A DNA stretch of 41,961 nucleotides from Bacteroidota bacterium (GCA_023386965.1 JAEWIR010000006.1:1-41961); one strand, 5' to 3'; counted from the stretch's first letter, positions 24,358 to 33,614 are shown. Program-made: numbers and translations. Notes: generated by a model from the sequence alone, not told the origin.

Positions 24358-25071
24358 TCAAACAACCATCGGGACTTCCATCAGTAAGATTTCTGAAACT
24401 TCAAGGGCTTCCAGTGTGAAAGCCTCTGTTTCCCAGATTCCGAAACCGTCCCGGGTTTCCAAAATCTGATCCCCGATCTTTGCGGAACCTTTCAGAACAA
24501 AAATATACACTCCATTACCCTCTTTTTTCAGTCGGTATTCCTGGCTGTAGCCTTTTTCAAAATTGGCAAGGTTAAACCAGGCATCCTGATGAATCCAGAC
24601 ACCCTCATCATCGGGATCAGGCGAAAGTATCTGTTGGAACGCATTTATTTTCGCCTCTTCACCGATACTGATCTGGTCATAGCGCGGCTGTACATTCATT
24701 TTATTCGGAATGACCCAAATCTGGAGAAATTTCACAAGTTCGTCCTTGTTCCGGTTGTATTCGCTGTGCTGCACACCCGTTCCGGCACTCATTACCTGAA
24801 TTTCGCCTTTACGGATAACGGCAGTGGTTCCCATGGAATCTTTATGTTCCAAATCACCTTGCAGCGGAATTGAAATGATTTCCATATTGCTGTGCGGGTG
24901 TGCGCCAAAGCCCATGCCTGAGGCCACCTGGTCATCATTCAGCACCCTAAGCGCTCCGAAATTCATCCGTTCTGGATTGTAATAATTGGCGAAGCTGAAG
25001 GAGTGATAGGATTTCAGCCAGCCATGGTCTGCAAAACCTCTTGTATCTGCTTTGTGATAAACTGTTTTCAT
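24358..25071 (-). CDS. Pirin family protein (YhaK-like)
   Basis: This 237-residue bicupin of the pirin family has its metal ligands in the N-terminal cupin: His58 and His60 in GAHPHSNMEII, and His102 and Glu104 in GTGVQHSEY. The N-terminus DTRGFADHGWLKSYHSFSFA is typical of the short YhaK/YhhW group. Some relatives have quercetin dioxygenase activity, others act as redox sensors; the role here is open. An exact -7 box (TAAATTTG) lies 20 bp before the start. Confidence 0.88.
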   Translation of the reverse strand: MKTVYHKADTRGFADHGWLKSYHSFSFANYYNPERMNFGALRVLNDDQVASGMGFGAHPHSNMEIISIPLQGDLEHKDSMGTTAVIRKGEIQVMSAGTGVQHSEYNRNKDELVKFLQIWVIPNKMNVQPRYDQISIGEEAKINAFQQILSPDPDDEGVWIHQDAWFNLANFEKGYSQEYRLKKEGNGVYIFVLKGSAKIGDQILETRDGFGIWETEAFTLEALEVSEILLMEVPMVV

Positions 25072-25090
25072 ATATTATGGATTTACAGCA

Positions 25091-25098
25091 CAAATTTA
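25091..25098 (-). promoter_or_regulatory. Bacteroidota -7 box (TAnnTTTG) for the pirin gene
   Basis: The minus strand reads TAAATTTG, an exact match, ending 19 bp before the pirin ATG. No -33 TTG at standard spacing. Confidence 0.45.
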
Positions 25099-25226
25099 CG
25101 GCGCGCAATCGTTCGGAACATTGACGTAGGTTAAGTTTCATCCTCCACTGGTACAAGAGTGTTTTCCGATACCTAAGGTTAATTTTTGAGCGTAGATATC
25201 ATGTAGATATTTCCTGTTAAAACTAC

Positions 25227-25745
25227 TTATTTCAGTTGATTAAGATAAGTGTCCTCCAGCGGAGCTTTAATCTTAACAACATCGTCCACCACATCATTGG
25301 GTACCGTTACTGAAAGAACATATTGCTTAATTTTCCACCTGTTCCCAACCCTTTCCAACACTCCGGAACCGCGGCAGATTTTCATCTGTGTATCCAGAAT
25401 CTCATCAAACCAGGCAAGCATGCCGTCTTTACTGAAGAAAATGTTCCTTTTTACTGATTTAAAATTCCAGGCTTTACCCTTATCAAAATAGGGCTTGGAA
25501 TACGCCATAAACTGGTTTTTATCCCAAACCTCCGTAGCGTCTGTTCCGATAAATGTGGACTCTTCCGCAAAGAGGTCAAAATAATTTTTGAAATCTGCCT
25601 GAGCTGCAAAGGTATTAAGGTCGTCCAGAACTTTACTCACGTTCTTTTTCTGGACATTTTCGTAGAAGCCTTTATTCTGGCCGTTTACTGAAGTGAGAAG
25701 TCCAATAATCATAAAGAGCACCGTAATTAGGTTAATTTTTTTCAT
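25227..25745 (-). CDS. Secreted NTF2-like / SnoaL-like protein
   Basis: This 172-residue protein has a signal peptide (MKKINLITVLFMIIGLLTSV, cleavage near NGQ). The mature part, with YFDLFAEESTFIGTDATEVWDKNQF, AYSKPYF, then GMLAWFDEILDT and GVLERVGNRWKIKQYVLSV, is typical of the SnoaL-3/DUF4440-type NTF2-like fold. These are small binding or catalytic domains of uncertain function. ATG 25745 is chosen; an in-frame ATG ten codons upstream would spoil the signal peptide. Confidence 0.75.
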   Translation of the reverse strand: MKKINLITVLFMIIGLLTSVNGQNKGFYENVQKKNVSKVLDDLNTFAAQADFKNYFDLFAEESTFIGTDATEVWDKNQFMAYSKPYFDKGKAWNFKSVKRNIFFSKDGMLAWFDEILDTQMKICRGSGVLERVGNRWKIKQYVLSVTVPNDVVDDVVKIKAPLEDTYLNQLK

Positions 25746-26058
25746 GACCGAATTTTTAACTGTTAGTAATTCCACTCTAAAAGTAATGAAGTTTCAGTTT
25801 ATAGAGGATGTAATTTCAATATCAATTGACAGATAATTTTGAAAAGAGATACTCCGATATACTGTAGAAACAAAACTGTAAAACCTGCCTGGGATTCATA
25901 CGGCAATTGAGAACTTCATTTCAGCAAAACAAAAAAAATTATTACCTCTTATCTGTTTGACTGTATTTTCTGACCCTTCTACCCCATTTTTCACGGTAGG
26001 AGTAACAGCGAATCCACATCAGAAGCCTATCTTTGCATCTTTAAACAGCTTCAAAGAA
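25746..26058. other. Intergenic region between divergent genes
   Basis: These 313 bp between the NTF2-like gene (minus) and metG (plus) contain the metG -7 box at 26028-26035. No gene, RNA gene or clear repeat is visible in the rest. Confidence 0.5.
26028..26035 (+). promoter_or_regulatory. Bacteroidota -7 box (TAnnTTTG) for metG
   Basis: TATCTTTG followed by C matches the consensus exactly, 23 bp before ATG 26059. It lies within the in-frame sequence upstream of that ATG, which supports ATG 26059 as the true start. Confidence 0.5.
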
Positions 26059-28092
26059 ATGTCAGATAAAAAGTTAATCACGGCCGCGCTGCCCTACGCT
26101 AACGGCCCCGTACATATTGGTCACCTGGCCGGTGTTTATATTCCTGCAGATGTATACGCGAGATTCCAGCGAAGGTCGGGAAAAGACGTCGCATTTATCT
26201 GCGGATCTGATGAGCACGGCATTCCTATCACCATACGGGCTAAAAAGGAAGGTGTGACTCCTCAGGATATCGTGGACCAGTATCATGAAGTGATCAAAAA
26301 ATCCTTTTCCGACCTGGGAATTTCCTTTGACGAATATTCAAGGACTACTTCCAAAAGACATCGTGAGGTAAGTCAGGGCTTTTTTAAGACACTGTATGAT
26401 AAGAATAAGTTTACAGAAGAGGTATCTGAACAGTATTATGATGAGCAGGCCGGCGAGTTCCTGGCTGACCGGTATATTGTAGGCACCTGTCCCAAATGTT
26501 CCAACGATGGTGCCTATGGAGACCAGTGTGAAAAATGCGGCGCCACACTTTCGCCATCGGAACTTCTGAATCCAAAGTCGATGCTGAGCGGTAACGTACC
26601 CGTGCTGAAAGAGACCAAAAACTGGTATCTGCCACTTAATGAATACGAAGATTTCCTGAATGAGTGGATTATTGAAGGTCATAAGGACGACTGGAAACCC
26701 AATGTTTGCGGACAGGTGAAATCGTGGCTGACGGACGGCCTGAAACCCCGCGCCATGACCCGTGACCTTAACTGGGGAGTACCGGTTCCTTTGGCAGATG
26801 CAGACGGGAAGGTACTTTACGTTTGGTTTGATGCTCCTATTGGTTACATCACCTTTACCCAGGAATGGGCAGAGAAAAACGGCAAGGACTGGAAAGAGTT
26901 CTGGCAAAATGAAAATTCGGATCTTATTCATTTCATCGGTAAGGACAATATTGTATTTCACTGTATTATTTTCCCGGCGATGATGAAGGCACACGGCCAT
27001 TACATTATGCCTGCCAATGTTCCGGCTTTTGAATTTCTGAACCTGGAAAATGAAAAGATATCCACCTCGCGCAACTGGGCAGTCTGGGCACACGAGTATG
27101 TTCAGGAATTCCCGGGCCAGCAGGATGTACTGAGGTATGCCCTGTTGTCTTCAGCACCCGAAACGAAAGACAACAATTTCACATGGAAAGACTTCCAGAC
27201 CAAGAACAATTCTGAATTGGTAGGGATTTTCGGAAATTTCATAAACAGAGTCGCGGTCCTGATCCACAAATACTATGACGGCATTATCCCTGAAGGTACT
27301 TTAGGGGAAACGGAAAAGACAGAAATTAAAAAAGCAGGCAGCGAAATAGAAACCTACCTGGAAAAATTTGAGTTCCGGAATTCCGTTTCGTCACTTATGA
27401 ATCTGGCGCGCTACGGCAACCAGTTCCTGCAGATTGAGGAACCGTGGAAAACAATAAAAGAAAACCCGGAAAAGGCCGCCAATTCACTCTTCAATGCAGC
27501 ACAAATCGCTGTAGCGTTGGCTCAGTTTTCAGAACCGTTCATACCTTTCACCTCAGAAAAGCTTTTGAAAATGTTCAATTGTAACCAACTCCAATGGCAG
27601 GACCTTAAAGACCGTGAGCTGATGATAGAAACCGGTCACCAAATTAATGAGGCCACACTTTTATTTTCAAAAATAGAAGATGAGACGGTTGACTTCCAAA
27701 TCCACAAACTGGAACAGACCAAAGCATCCAATAAAAAAACAAATCCAAAAGCCAATCCCATGAAAGAAGAAATACAGTTTGATGATTTTATGAAGATCGA
27801 TTTAAGAACCGCAACCATCCTTACTGCCGAGAAAGTGGAAAAAGCGGATAAACTCCTTAAATTTACGGTAGACACCGGCGTTGATGTGCGCACTGTTGTT
27901 TCAGGTGTTGCCGAAAGCTTCACACCTGAGGAATGTGTCGGAAAGCAGGTAATGATTTTACTGAATTTGGCGCCCAGAAAAATCCGCGGTATCGAATCAC
28001 AGGGTATGCTGTTACTGGCCACTAAACCGGATGGTAAACTAACCTTCGTTACTCCGGAAAACCAGGTTGAAAATGGCGTTGAGGTTTCCTAA
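26059..28092 (+). CDS. metG: Methionyl-tRNA synthetase
   Basis: This 677-residue class I synthetase charges tRNA-Met. Its ATP-binding HIGH motif is at 19-22 (YANGPVHIGHLAG). The zinc knuckle cysteines are 144, 147, 157 and 160. The KMSKS loop is present as KISTS (333-337), the usual MetRS variant. A C-terminal EMAP/Arc1p-like tRNA-binding domain covers about residues 567-677 (FDDFMKIDLRTATILTAEKV). Length fits the two-domain E. coli-like form. The start is ATG 26059 (MSDKKLITAALPYANG); longer in-frame starts run through the promoter box. It ends at a very strong terminator. Confidence 0.97.
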   Translation: MSDKKLITAALPYANGPVHIGHLAGVYIPADVYARFQRRSGKDVAFICGSDEHGIPITIRAKKEGVTPQDIVDQYHEVIKKSFSDLGISFDEYSRTTSKRHREVSQGFFKTLYDKNKFTEEVSEQYYDEQAGEFLADRYIVGTCPKCSNDGAYGDQCEKCGATLSPSELLNPKSMLSGNVPVLKETKNWYLPLNEYEDFLNEWIIEGHKDDWKPNVCGQVKSWLTDGLKPRAMTRDLNWGVPVPLADADGKVLYVWFDAPIGYITFTQEWAEKNGKDWKEFWQNENSDLIHFIGKDNIVFHCIIFPAMMKAHGHYIMPANVPAFEFLNLENEKISTSRNWAVWAHEYVQEFPGQQDVLRYALLSSAPETKDNNFTWKDFQTKNNSELVGIFGNFINRVAVLIHKYYDGIIPEGTLGETEKTEIKKAGSEIETYLEKFEFRNSVSSLMNLARYGNQFLQIEEPWKTIKENPEKAANSLFNAAQIAVALAQFSEPFIPFTSEKLLKMFNCNQLQWQDLKDRELMIETGHQINEATLLFSKIEDETVDFQIHKLEQTKASNKKTNPKANPMKEEIQFDDFMKIDLRTATILTAEKVEKADKLLKFTVDTGVDVRTVVSGVAESFTPEECVGKQVMILLNLAPRKIRGIESQGMLLLATKPDGKLTFVTPENQVENGVEVS

Positions 28093-28109
28093 GAAAATTC
28101 AATAATAAA

Positions 28110-28145
28110 AGAAAGGCAGGTCGCGGTGACCTGCCTTTCTCTTTT
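28110..28145 (+). terminator. Strong intrinsic terminator after metG
   Basis: A stem of 12-13 bp, GAAAGGCAGGTC (28111-28122) / GACCTGCCTTTC (28128-28139), has a 5-nt loop and is followed by a T-rich tract (CTTTTT). It lies between convergent genes and may work on both strands. Confidence 0.85.
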
Positions 28146-28163
28146 TACAGTGCAGAAGAGTTA

Positions 28164-29612
28164 TTACCACTCAGTAGTGTTCTTAATTCCCAGCTTTTCC
28201 GGTTCAAAAACAGGGTCGCGGCCCTCTTTCTTCTGCTGCTCGTAATCTTTCAGTGTGATCAGTGCTTTTTTCTGAAGTATAAGCACAGCTATCAGGTTAA
28301 GCCAGGCCATCAATCCAACACCGATATCGCCCAGGGCCCATGCATTGCCACCTGTAGTTACCGAACCGAATACCACACTGGTGAGGAACAGTATACGCAG
28401 GGTCCAAAGCACGGCAGGATGCATTTTTTTCTCTCTCAGATAATAGAGGTTGGATTCGGCTATAAAGTAGTAGGCAAGAATGGTGGTGAAGGCGAAAAAA
28501 AGTAGCGCGAAGGCTACAAATCCATGGCCTAAAGCGGGAAAATGAGCGGAGATGGCCGCCTGGGTGAAAAGAGCCCCCTCTTCTACTCCCGGCAGGTTTT
28601 GGTAAAGGAATCCCCCGTTACCGTCAGTTACATTGTACATTCCGGTGAAAAGGATCATTAAGGCAGTAGCGGTACAGACAAACAAGGTATCAATATAAAC
28701 CGAGAAGGCCTGCAGAATTCCCTGTTTTGCCGGGTGAGTTGTCGCAGCGGCGGCGGCGGCATGTGGAGCGGTTCCCTGGCCGGCCTCGTTGGAATAAATA
28801 CCCCTTTTTACGCCCCAAGCAATGGCTGAGCCCATGATACCGCCGAAAGTAGCTTCGGCACCAAATGCGGATGAAATGATCAGTTTAATCATGGCGGGTA
28901 ACTGCTCAATATTTAGCCCGATGATCACCAAAGCCATCAGGATATAGGCCCCAGCCATAAAAGGAACTGCTAATTCAGAAAATTTGCCGATTCGTTTTAC
29001 ATCTCCTATGATAATAAGTACCAGGAAAAGTACAACTCCAAGACCCACCCAAAGCTGATCAAAACCAAATGCGCTGTTCATACTCTGCGCAATGCTGTTG
29101 GACTGCACGCCCGGCAGGAACAGGGCACAGGCAACAATAGTGAAGACTGCAAAGAGTACGGCGTACCACTTTTTGCCCATACCCCTCTCAATATAATACG
29201 CGGGCCCACCACGGTAATTGCCATTTTTCTCAACTTTATAAATCTGCCCAAGGACGGCTTCAACAAATGCGGTGGAACTGCCCAGGAAAGCAATGGCCCA
29301 CATCCAGAATACGGCACCCGGCCCACCCATGGCAATGGCCGTAGCTACGCCGGCAATATTCCCTGTACCCACCCTGCCGGCGATGGCAATGGAAAACGCC
29401 TGAAACGGTGAAACACCTTTATCACTGGAACCTTCGGAAAACAACTGAGAAATCATGTCCTTCATAAACCGGACCTGTACAAATTTGGTCCGGATGCTAA
29501 AGTAAATACCTGTACCGATGCACAGGATGATTAAAGCATTGGACCATATCAAGTCATTAGCTGTTAAAATAAGTTTTTCGAAAAATTCGGCCACAGACAG
29601 TGTTTCACTCAT
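28164..29612 (-). CDS. Alanine/sodium symporter family (AGCS) amino-acid transporter
   Basis: This 482-residue polytopic membrane protein has about ten or eleven hydrophobic helices. Family hallmarks are IAGRVGTGNIAGVATAIAMG, GPGAVFWMW, an NYRGGPAYYIERGM segment and GIYSNEAGQGTAPHAAAAA. Members co-transport alanine, glycine or other small neutral amino acids with Na+ or H+; the substrate is not predictable here. Length and N-terminus are normal. Likely monocistronic. Confidence 0.92.
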   Translation of the reverse strand: MSETLSVAEFFEKLILTANDLIWSNALIILCIGTGIYFSIRTKFVQVRFMKDMISQLFSEGSSDKGVSPFQAFSIAIAGRVGTGNIAGVATAIAMGGPGAVFWMWAIAFLGSSTAFVEAVLGQIYKVEKNGNYRGGPAYYIERGMGKKWYAVLFAVFTIVACALFLPGVQSNSIAQSMNSAFGFDQLWVGLGVVLFLVLIIIGDVKRIGKFSELAVPFMAGAYILMALVIIGLNIEQLPAMIKLIISSAFGAEATFGGIMGSAIAWGVKRGIYSNEAGQGTAPHAAAAAATTHPAKQGILQAFSVYIDTLFVCTATALMILFTGMYNVTDGNGGFLYQNLPGVEEGALFTQAAISAHFPALGHGFVAFALLFFAFTTILAYYFIAESNLYYLREKKMHPAVLWTLRILFLTSVVFGSVTTGGNAWALGDIGVGLMAWLNLIAVLILQKKALITLKDYEQQKKEGRDPVFEPEKLGIKNTTEW

Positions 29613-29812
29613 ACATTATTAATTAGGAGCGTAATATTACAAATTTCTGTTTTTTCTGAAGGCAAAAAGTTCAACGAATGCAGGTAGGGTGTCAAATAAA
29701 CGACATACGGCAGATAAAAAGAATGGCCAAGGTCTAAAAACTATAAAATATGATTACTGTCAGCATTCCCAAATTCATCAGCTAAACAAAATACTTTGCA
29801 GGATAATTTGAC

Positions 29813-29820
29813 TAAATTTG
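29813..29820 (+). promoter_or_regulatory. Bacteroidota -7 box (TAnnTTTG) for the small lipoprotein gene
   Basis: TAAATTTG is an exact match, 18 bp before ATG 29839. A TTG that would start a longer frame (29818) overlaps the box, so the ATG is preferred. Confidence 0.5.
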
Positions 29821-29838
29821 GGTATAAAATTACTTAAG

Positions 29839-30249
29839 ATGACTACTGTAAAAACATTATTTTCACGACTGTTTCTGCCGGCCTTTTTTGTAACTGCGAT
29901 GTTTTCCTGCGACAGCCGCGACGACGAATTTTCGAATGAACAGTATGTGGGAGCCTGGGATTGGGTGGCTACAACCGGAGTGAACGTAAATGAAAATCCT
30001 ACAAATACCGGTAAGACAGCGCAATTAATTCTAACGCCTGAAGGGACTTACACGATTAAAGAAAATGATGTCGTTCAAAGTCAGGGAAATTATTCACTTT
30101 ACAAAGGTGTAACCTCTACAGATCATGTGGATAAAATGTATATAGACTTTTCCAATGATCCGGATAAAATGGTGAACAGCGTAAATGCGACCGACCTCTC
30201 ACTGGGTGACGATTCGGTGAATGGCCTTACTTATCATTATAAAAAGTAA
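29839..30249 (+). CDS. Small lipocalin-like lipoprotein
   Basis: This 136-residue lipoprotein has lipobox MFSC with the lipid cysteine at residue 24. The mature segment YVGAWDWVATTG, followed by LILTPEGTYTI and an NYSLY strand, fits the lipocalin-like group common in Bacteroidota. Function unknown; these are thought to bind small ligands. Its stop lies 3 bp from the convergent methylase gene's end, so the two 3' ends have almost no intergenic space. Confidence 0.65.
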   Translation: MTTVKTLFSRLFLPAFFVTAMFSCDSRDDEFSNEQYVGAWDWVATTGVNVNENPTNTGKTAQLILTPEGTYTIKENDVVQSQGNYSLYKGVTSTDHVDKMYIDFSNDPDKMVNSVNATDLSLGDDSVNGLTYHYKK

Positions 30250-30252
30250 ACC

Positions 30253-30951
30253 CTATTTGCCAAGAACAAACACCGCCGGAATTTTATGAAGTTCTGGCTT
30301 GTTTTTTTGCCACTCTTTAATGCTGAGCGTCCGAATAAATTCGGTTTCCGGATCATTGATGTTTGCTGCGATACAAAGTTTGGTGTTTGGTGGCAGGAAT
30401 TTGCAGAGATCCTCAAATAGTGCATTATTCCTGTAGGGAGTTTCCATAAAGATTTGTGAATAGCCCGTTTTCTGTACCTGTGATTCCAACCAGAGGATCT
30501 TTGTTTTCTTCTCACTGCGGTCTATGGGCAGATAGCCGTGGAAAGTGAATTCCTGACCGTTGAAGCCACTGGCTATAAGGGCCAGAATTATTGAAGAAGG
30601 TCCGTTCACAGGTATGACCTGAATTTTGTTCTCATGACACCATTTCACCATGAGGTTACCGGGATCCGCAATACAGGGTAGTCCGGCTTCGGACAGCAAA
30701 CCAAAGTCCTGACCTTTCCGCATAAGGTCCTGCGCCTCCTTCAGGTCGGAGCTTTCAGAGTACTTATCCAGAAGATACAGTTTCAGATCAGCCTGCTTTT
30801 TTTCCGGAGCAAAAAATTTGATGACTTTACGTGCGGTCTTTTCATTCTCAACAAAAAAGAAATCCGTTTTCATGATGTACTCCTGGATTGCAGGTGCAAA
30901 ATAGGACGAAGGCGAATTCTCGGAAAGGTAAGCAGGGATTAGTAAGAGCAT
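30253..30951 (-). CDS. SAM-dependent methyltransferase, tetrapyrrole-methylase fold (RsmI-like)
   Basis: This 232-residue protein of the TP-methylase superfamily has the RsmI-type motif GLLSEAGLPCIADPG and the following VIPVNGPSSIILALIASGF segment that forms the SAM site. RsmI 2'-O-methylates 16S rRNA C1402, but that protein is longer (about 280) and Bacteroidota often carry this shorter paralogue as well, so the target is uncertain. It starts 2 bp after the phosphatase stop and is surely co-transcribed with it. Confidence 0.82.
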   Translation of the reverse strand: MLLLIPAYLSENSPSSYFAPAIQEYIMKTDFFFVENEKTARKVIKFFAPEKKQADLKLYLLDKYSESSDLKEAQDLMRKGQDFGLLSEAGLPCIADPGNLMVKWCHENKIQVIPVNGPSSIILALIASGFNGQEFTFHGYLPIDRSEKKTKILWLESQVQKTGYSQIFMETPYRNNALFEDLCKFLPPNTKLCIAANINDPETEFIRTLSIKEWQKNKPELHKIPAVFVLGK

Positions 30952-30953
30952 AA

Positions 30954-31415
30954 TTACTTTGCTTTAGTGGTAAGTTGATTACAAATCACTTCGGAAGCCT
31001 GGTCCAGCAGTTCAAAAGCTTCCCGGAAACCCTCAGCATCACTCCAGTAAGGATCCTTAACTTCAAAATTATTTAAGTCCATACCGGCAGCTTCAAGAAA
31101 AAGCGAAACTTTGTTTCTCTCATCTTCACTGCCTGTGAGCTCAATTACGTCGTGAAGTACAGTCCTGTCCATGCAGTAAATATAATCGTAAATCTGAAAA
31201 TCATTTGGCGTAATAGGTCTTGACTTTTGTGCGGAGATATCAATTCCATATATTTTGGCGACAGCGACTGCGCGTTTGTCAGGATGCTCGCCTTCATGCA
31301 GCGAAATCGTTCCGGCTGAATCCACCACAAAATGGTCCGGCAGTTTAGACGCCAGAATTCCCTCTGCCAACGGACTGCGGCAGATGTTCCCCAAACATAC
31401 GACTAGAATCTTCAT
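30954..31415 (-). CDS. Low-molecular-weight protein-tyrosine phosphatase
   Basis: This 153-residue protein has the P-loop CLGNICRSP at residues 7-15 (Cys7 nucleophile, Arg13) and general acid Asp121 in the DPYW motif. The family dephosphorylates phosphotyrosine proteins, in bacteria often with polysaccharide-synthesis kinases; no such kinase is in this window. It lies between dnaA and the methylase gene, an order I know from Flavobacteriia. A terminator (31441-31474) separates it from dnaA. Confidence 0.93.
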   Translation of the reverse strand: MKILVVCLGNICRSPLAEGILASKLPDHFVVDSAGTISLHEGEHPDKRAVAVAKIYGIDISAQKSRPITPNDFQIYDYIYCMDRTVLHDVIELTGSEDERNKVSLFLEAAGMDLNNFEVKDPYWSDAEGFREAFELLDQASEVICNQLTTKAK

Positions 31416-31433
31416 TAACTTTATGTTTTAAAT

Positions 31434-31474
31434 TTAAAAAAACCCTTTCAGCTGGATTAAAAGTTGAAAGGGTT
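31434..31474 (-). terminator. Intrinsic terminator after dnaA
   Basis: The stem AACCCTTTCA (31441-31450) pairs perfectly with TGAAAGGGTT (31465-31474) around a 14-nt loop. A T-run follows on the minus strand (complement of the A-run just before 31441). Confidence 0.75.
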
Positions 31475-31501
31475 CCTGTCTTTTTGAGTACGGCAAAAAT
31501 C

Positions 31502-32959
31502 TTAGTGCTTTAATTTTTCCGTAAGCTCCTTTACATATTTTTTAATCTCTTTGTCAATTTTCGATACATCCTTAATCGTATCGCAGGCATACATTACCGT
31601 TGAATGATCCTTACCTCCCATTTCCTCACCAATTTTGGTGAATGTCGCATTGGTATATTCCTTGGCAAAATACATGGCAAGCTGTCTTGGCAGGGCAATC
31701 TCACGCTTTCTTGTTTTGGACAGCAGCTGATCGCGTTCTATACCGAAATATTCGCAAACCACCTCCTGAATATAAGGAATATTGATGACTTTCTTCTTGG
31801 TTGATGAAATCTTGCTGATGGTTTCCTTCAGCAGTTCCAATGTGAGATCCGATTTATAAATGGTAGAATAAGCGATTACAGAGTTTATCACACCAATAAG
31901 GTCCCGAACGCTGCTCTTCACTTCATTGGCCAGAAAATCAAGCATGTCATCAGACAGTTCAATACCGTCGCGGCTCAGCTTGTCGATGATGATCTTTCTT
32001 CGGGTGTCGAAATCCGGCGCCTTAATCTCGGCAGTAAGACCCCATTTAAAACGGGATACAATACGTTCCTGTATATCCATAATATCTACAGGTGCACGGT
32101 CCGAAGTCAGTACGATCTGTTTTCCGTTCTGATGCAGATAGTCGAAGATGTGGAAGAAACTGTCCTGCGTAGCCGATTTTCCCGAAAGGAACTGGATATC
32201 ATCAATGATCAGGACATCTACCATCTGGTAAAAATTGGCAAACTCAGTTTGCTTGTGTGCTTTGGCGGCAGAAACAAACTGCTGAATAAATTTCTCAGAC
32301 GAAAGGTAAAGAACCACTTTGTCCGGTAGTGAATTTTTTACTTCTAGACCGATGGCATGGCCAAGGTGGGTTTTTCCCACTCCGTAACCTCCGTGAAGGA
32401 AAAGTGGATTAAAGGCGGTTGCACCCGGTCTTTTGGCAATTGACTTTGCCACGGTAGAAGCAAACTTATTGCTTTCACCTTCCACATAACTGTCAAAAGA
32501 AAAGTCGGCCTTCAGGTTGGAATCAATATTAATCTTCTGGATACCCGGCACCACAAAAGGATTAACAATTTTGTCCGATGAAAAATGCTGAGGCATGGTT
32601 TCCTGCGGCTTAGGAGCAGGTGTAGATTTGCCTTTTACGTTTACAGTAATTGGCTTTTCCTTTCCGGCGGGCTTGTTTTCCATTACCTGGTACCACAATT
32701 TTACGCCTTTCCCGATGTACTTTTTCAGAGCAGCCGAAAGAAGGGACAGATAATTGTCCTCAATATATTCCTTGTAGAAATCGCTCGGAACCATTAAAGT
32801 AAGGTTGTTATCAACCAGGGAAACCGGCTGAACCTTATCAAAAAGTAAATCGAAAGAATTCTCGAGCTTTTTCAGGTTGGAAGAGTCTTCGGCAGCGTTG
32901 AGATTGTCCCTCATAAACTGGAGGCATTTCTCCCAAATCAGTACTAAATTTTCATTCAT
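31502..32959 (-). CDS. dnaA: Chromosomal replication initiator protein DnaA
   Basis: This 485-residue protein binds DnaA boxes at oriC and opens the duplex. Domain I is N-terminal. A variable linker (about 95-135, Pro/Lys-rich) precedes the AAA+ domain, with Walker A HGGYGVGKT (189-197) and Walker B VLIIDDIQFL (Asp253, Asp254). The C-terminal DNA-binding domain has the signature GGKDHSTVMYACDTI. Length is normal for the phylum. The minus-strand region upstream holds a near-consensus box CATCTTTG (around 33010-33020). No cluster of 9-mer DnaA boxes is seen next to the gene. Confidence 0.97.
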   Translation of the reverse strand: MNENLVLIWEKCLQFMRDNLNAAEDSSNLKKLENSFDLLFDKVQPVSLVDNNLTLMVPSDFYKEYIEDNYLSLLSAALKKYIGKGVKLWYQVMENKPAGKEKPITVNVKGKSTPAPKPQETMPQHFSSDKIVNPFVVPGIQKINIDSNLKADFSFDSYVEGESNKFASTVAKSIAKRPGATAFNPLFLHGGYGVGKTHLGHAIGLEVKNSLPDKVVLYLSSEKFIQQFVSAAKAHKQTEFANFYQMVDVLIIDDIQFLSGKSATQDSFFHIFDYLHQNGKQIVLTSDRAPVDIMDIQERIVSRFKWGLTAEIKAPDFDTRRKIIIDKLSRDGIELSDDMLDFLANEVKSSVRDLIGVINSVIAYSTIYKSDLTLELLKETISKISSTKKKVINIPYIQEVVCEYFGIERDQLLSKTRKREIALPRQLAMYFAKEYTNATFTKIGEEMGGKDHSTVMYACDTIKDVSKIDKEIKKYVKELTEKLKH

Positions 32960-33042
32960 TTGTTCAACTTCAATTAGGCCTCTTGTTATTAATTTTTATC
33001 GGGAAAGCAAAGATGGATAATTTAATCATTAAAAAAAAACAG

Positions 33043-33073
33043 TTGTACCCTTGATTATTAAAAAATATATTTG
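33043..33073 (+). promoter_or_regulatory. Bacteroidota promoter (-33 and -7) for the thioesterase gene
   Basis: TTG (33043-33045), then 20 bp, then TATATTTG (33066-33073) match TTG-N17-23-TAnnTTTG. The ATG is 22 bp further. Confidence 0.65.
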
Positions 33074-33095
33074 TATGTCTAAAAGAAGCCTCTGA

Positions 33096-33521
33096 ATGAT
33101 ACACTCAACTAACACATTACGAGTACGTTACGCCGATACTGATCCTATGAAATACGTGTATTACGGCAACTATGCCGAATACCTGGAAGTGGCCCGCGTA
33201 GAACTTTTTCGCGGAATCGGAATGTCGTATGATGAGATTGAAAACCGTGGAATTTGGCTGCCTGTTTCTGAGTTCAAAATTAAATATCTGCAACCTGCAA
33301 GATATGACCAAATTCTGACCATCCACACTTATGTGAAAAAAATTCCCGGCGTTCGAATTGAATTTGAATATGAGATTTTTGGCGAAGAGGGTGAAAGGAT
33401 TTCGGAAGCAAGCACCACTCTCTTTTTTCTGGATTCGGCCAGAAATAAAATTGTAAAATGTCCCGATTTTCTGATGCAGCTTATTCTGAATCACTGGAAA
33501 GTGCAACAAAATACCGATTAA
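33096..33521 (+). CDS. Acyl-CoA thioesterase (4HBT/YbgC-FadM type hot-dog fold)
   Basis: This 141-residue hot-dog protein has the family's active-site stretch RVRYADTDPMKYVYYGNYAE (residues 9-28), with Asp16 as the likely catalytic acid. Relatives hydrolyse short- to medium-chain acyl-CoA or acyl-ACP thioesters. Length is typical. It is divergent from dnaA across 136 bp and has its own clear promoter. Confidence 0.88.
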   Translation: MIHSTNTLRVRYADTDPMKYVYYGNYAEYLEVARVELFRGIGMSYDEIENRGIWLPVSEFKIKYLQPARYDQILTIHTYVKKIPGVRIEFEYEIFGEEGERISEASTTLFFLDSARNKIVKCPDFLMQLILNHWKVQQNTD

Positions 33522-33584
33522 CAGCTACAATGCGTTAACCGCATTAATTTTTGCACAAATAATCTAATAAATCAATTGTTTTAC

Positions 33585-33592
33585 TATTTTTG
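33585..33592 (+). promoter_or_regulatory. Bacteroidota -7 box (TAnnTTTG)
   Basis: TATTTTTG is an exact match, 22 bp before ATG 33615 of the next gene. No -33 TTG at standard spacing. Confidence 0.5.
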
Positions 33593-33614
33593 TAAAAGAA
33601 ATAAATCAAAGCTT

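Noticed and set aside
26338..27093. 251-codon open frame antisense to metG
   Set aside because: Shadow of the catalytic core of metG; no start context, promoter box or protein motif.
32960..33095. Possible chromosome origin (oriC) next to dnaA
   Set aside because: No cluster of TTATCCACA-like boxes or unwinding element is visible; the AT-rich stretch is explained by divergent promoters. In Bacteroidota oriC is often not beside dnaA.
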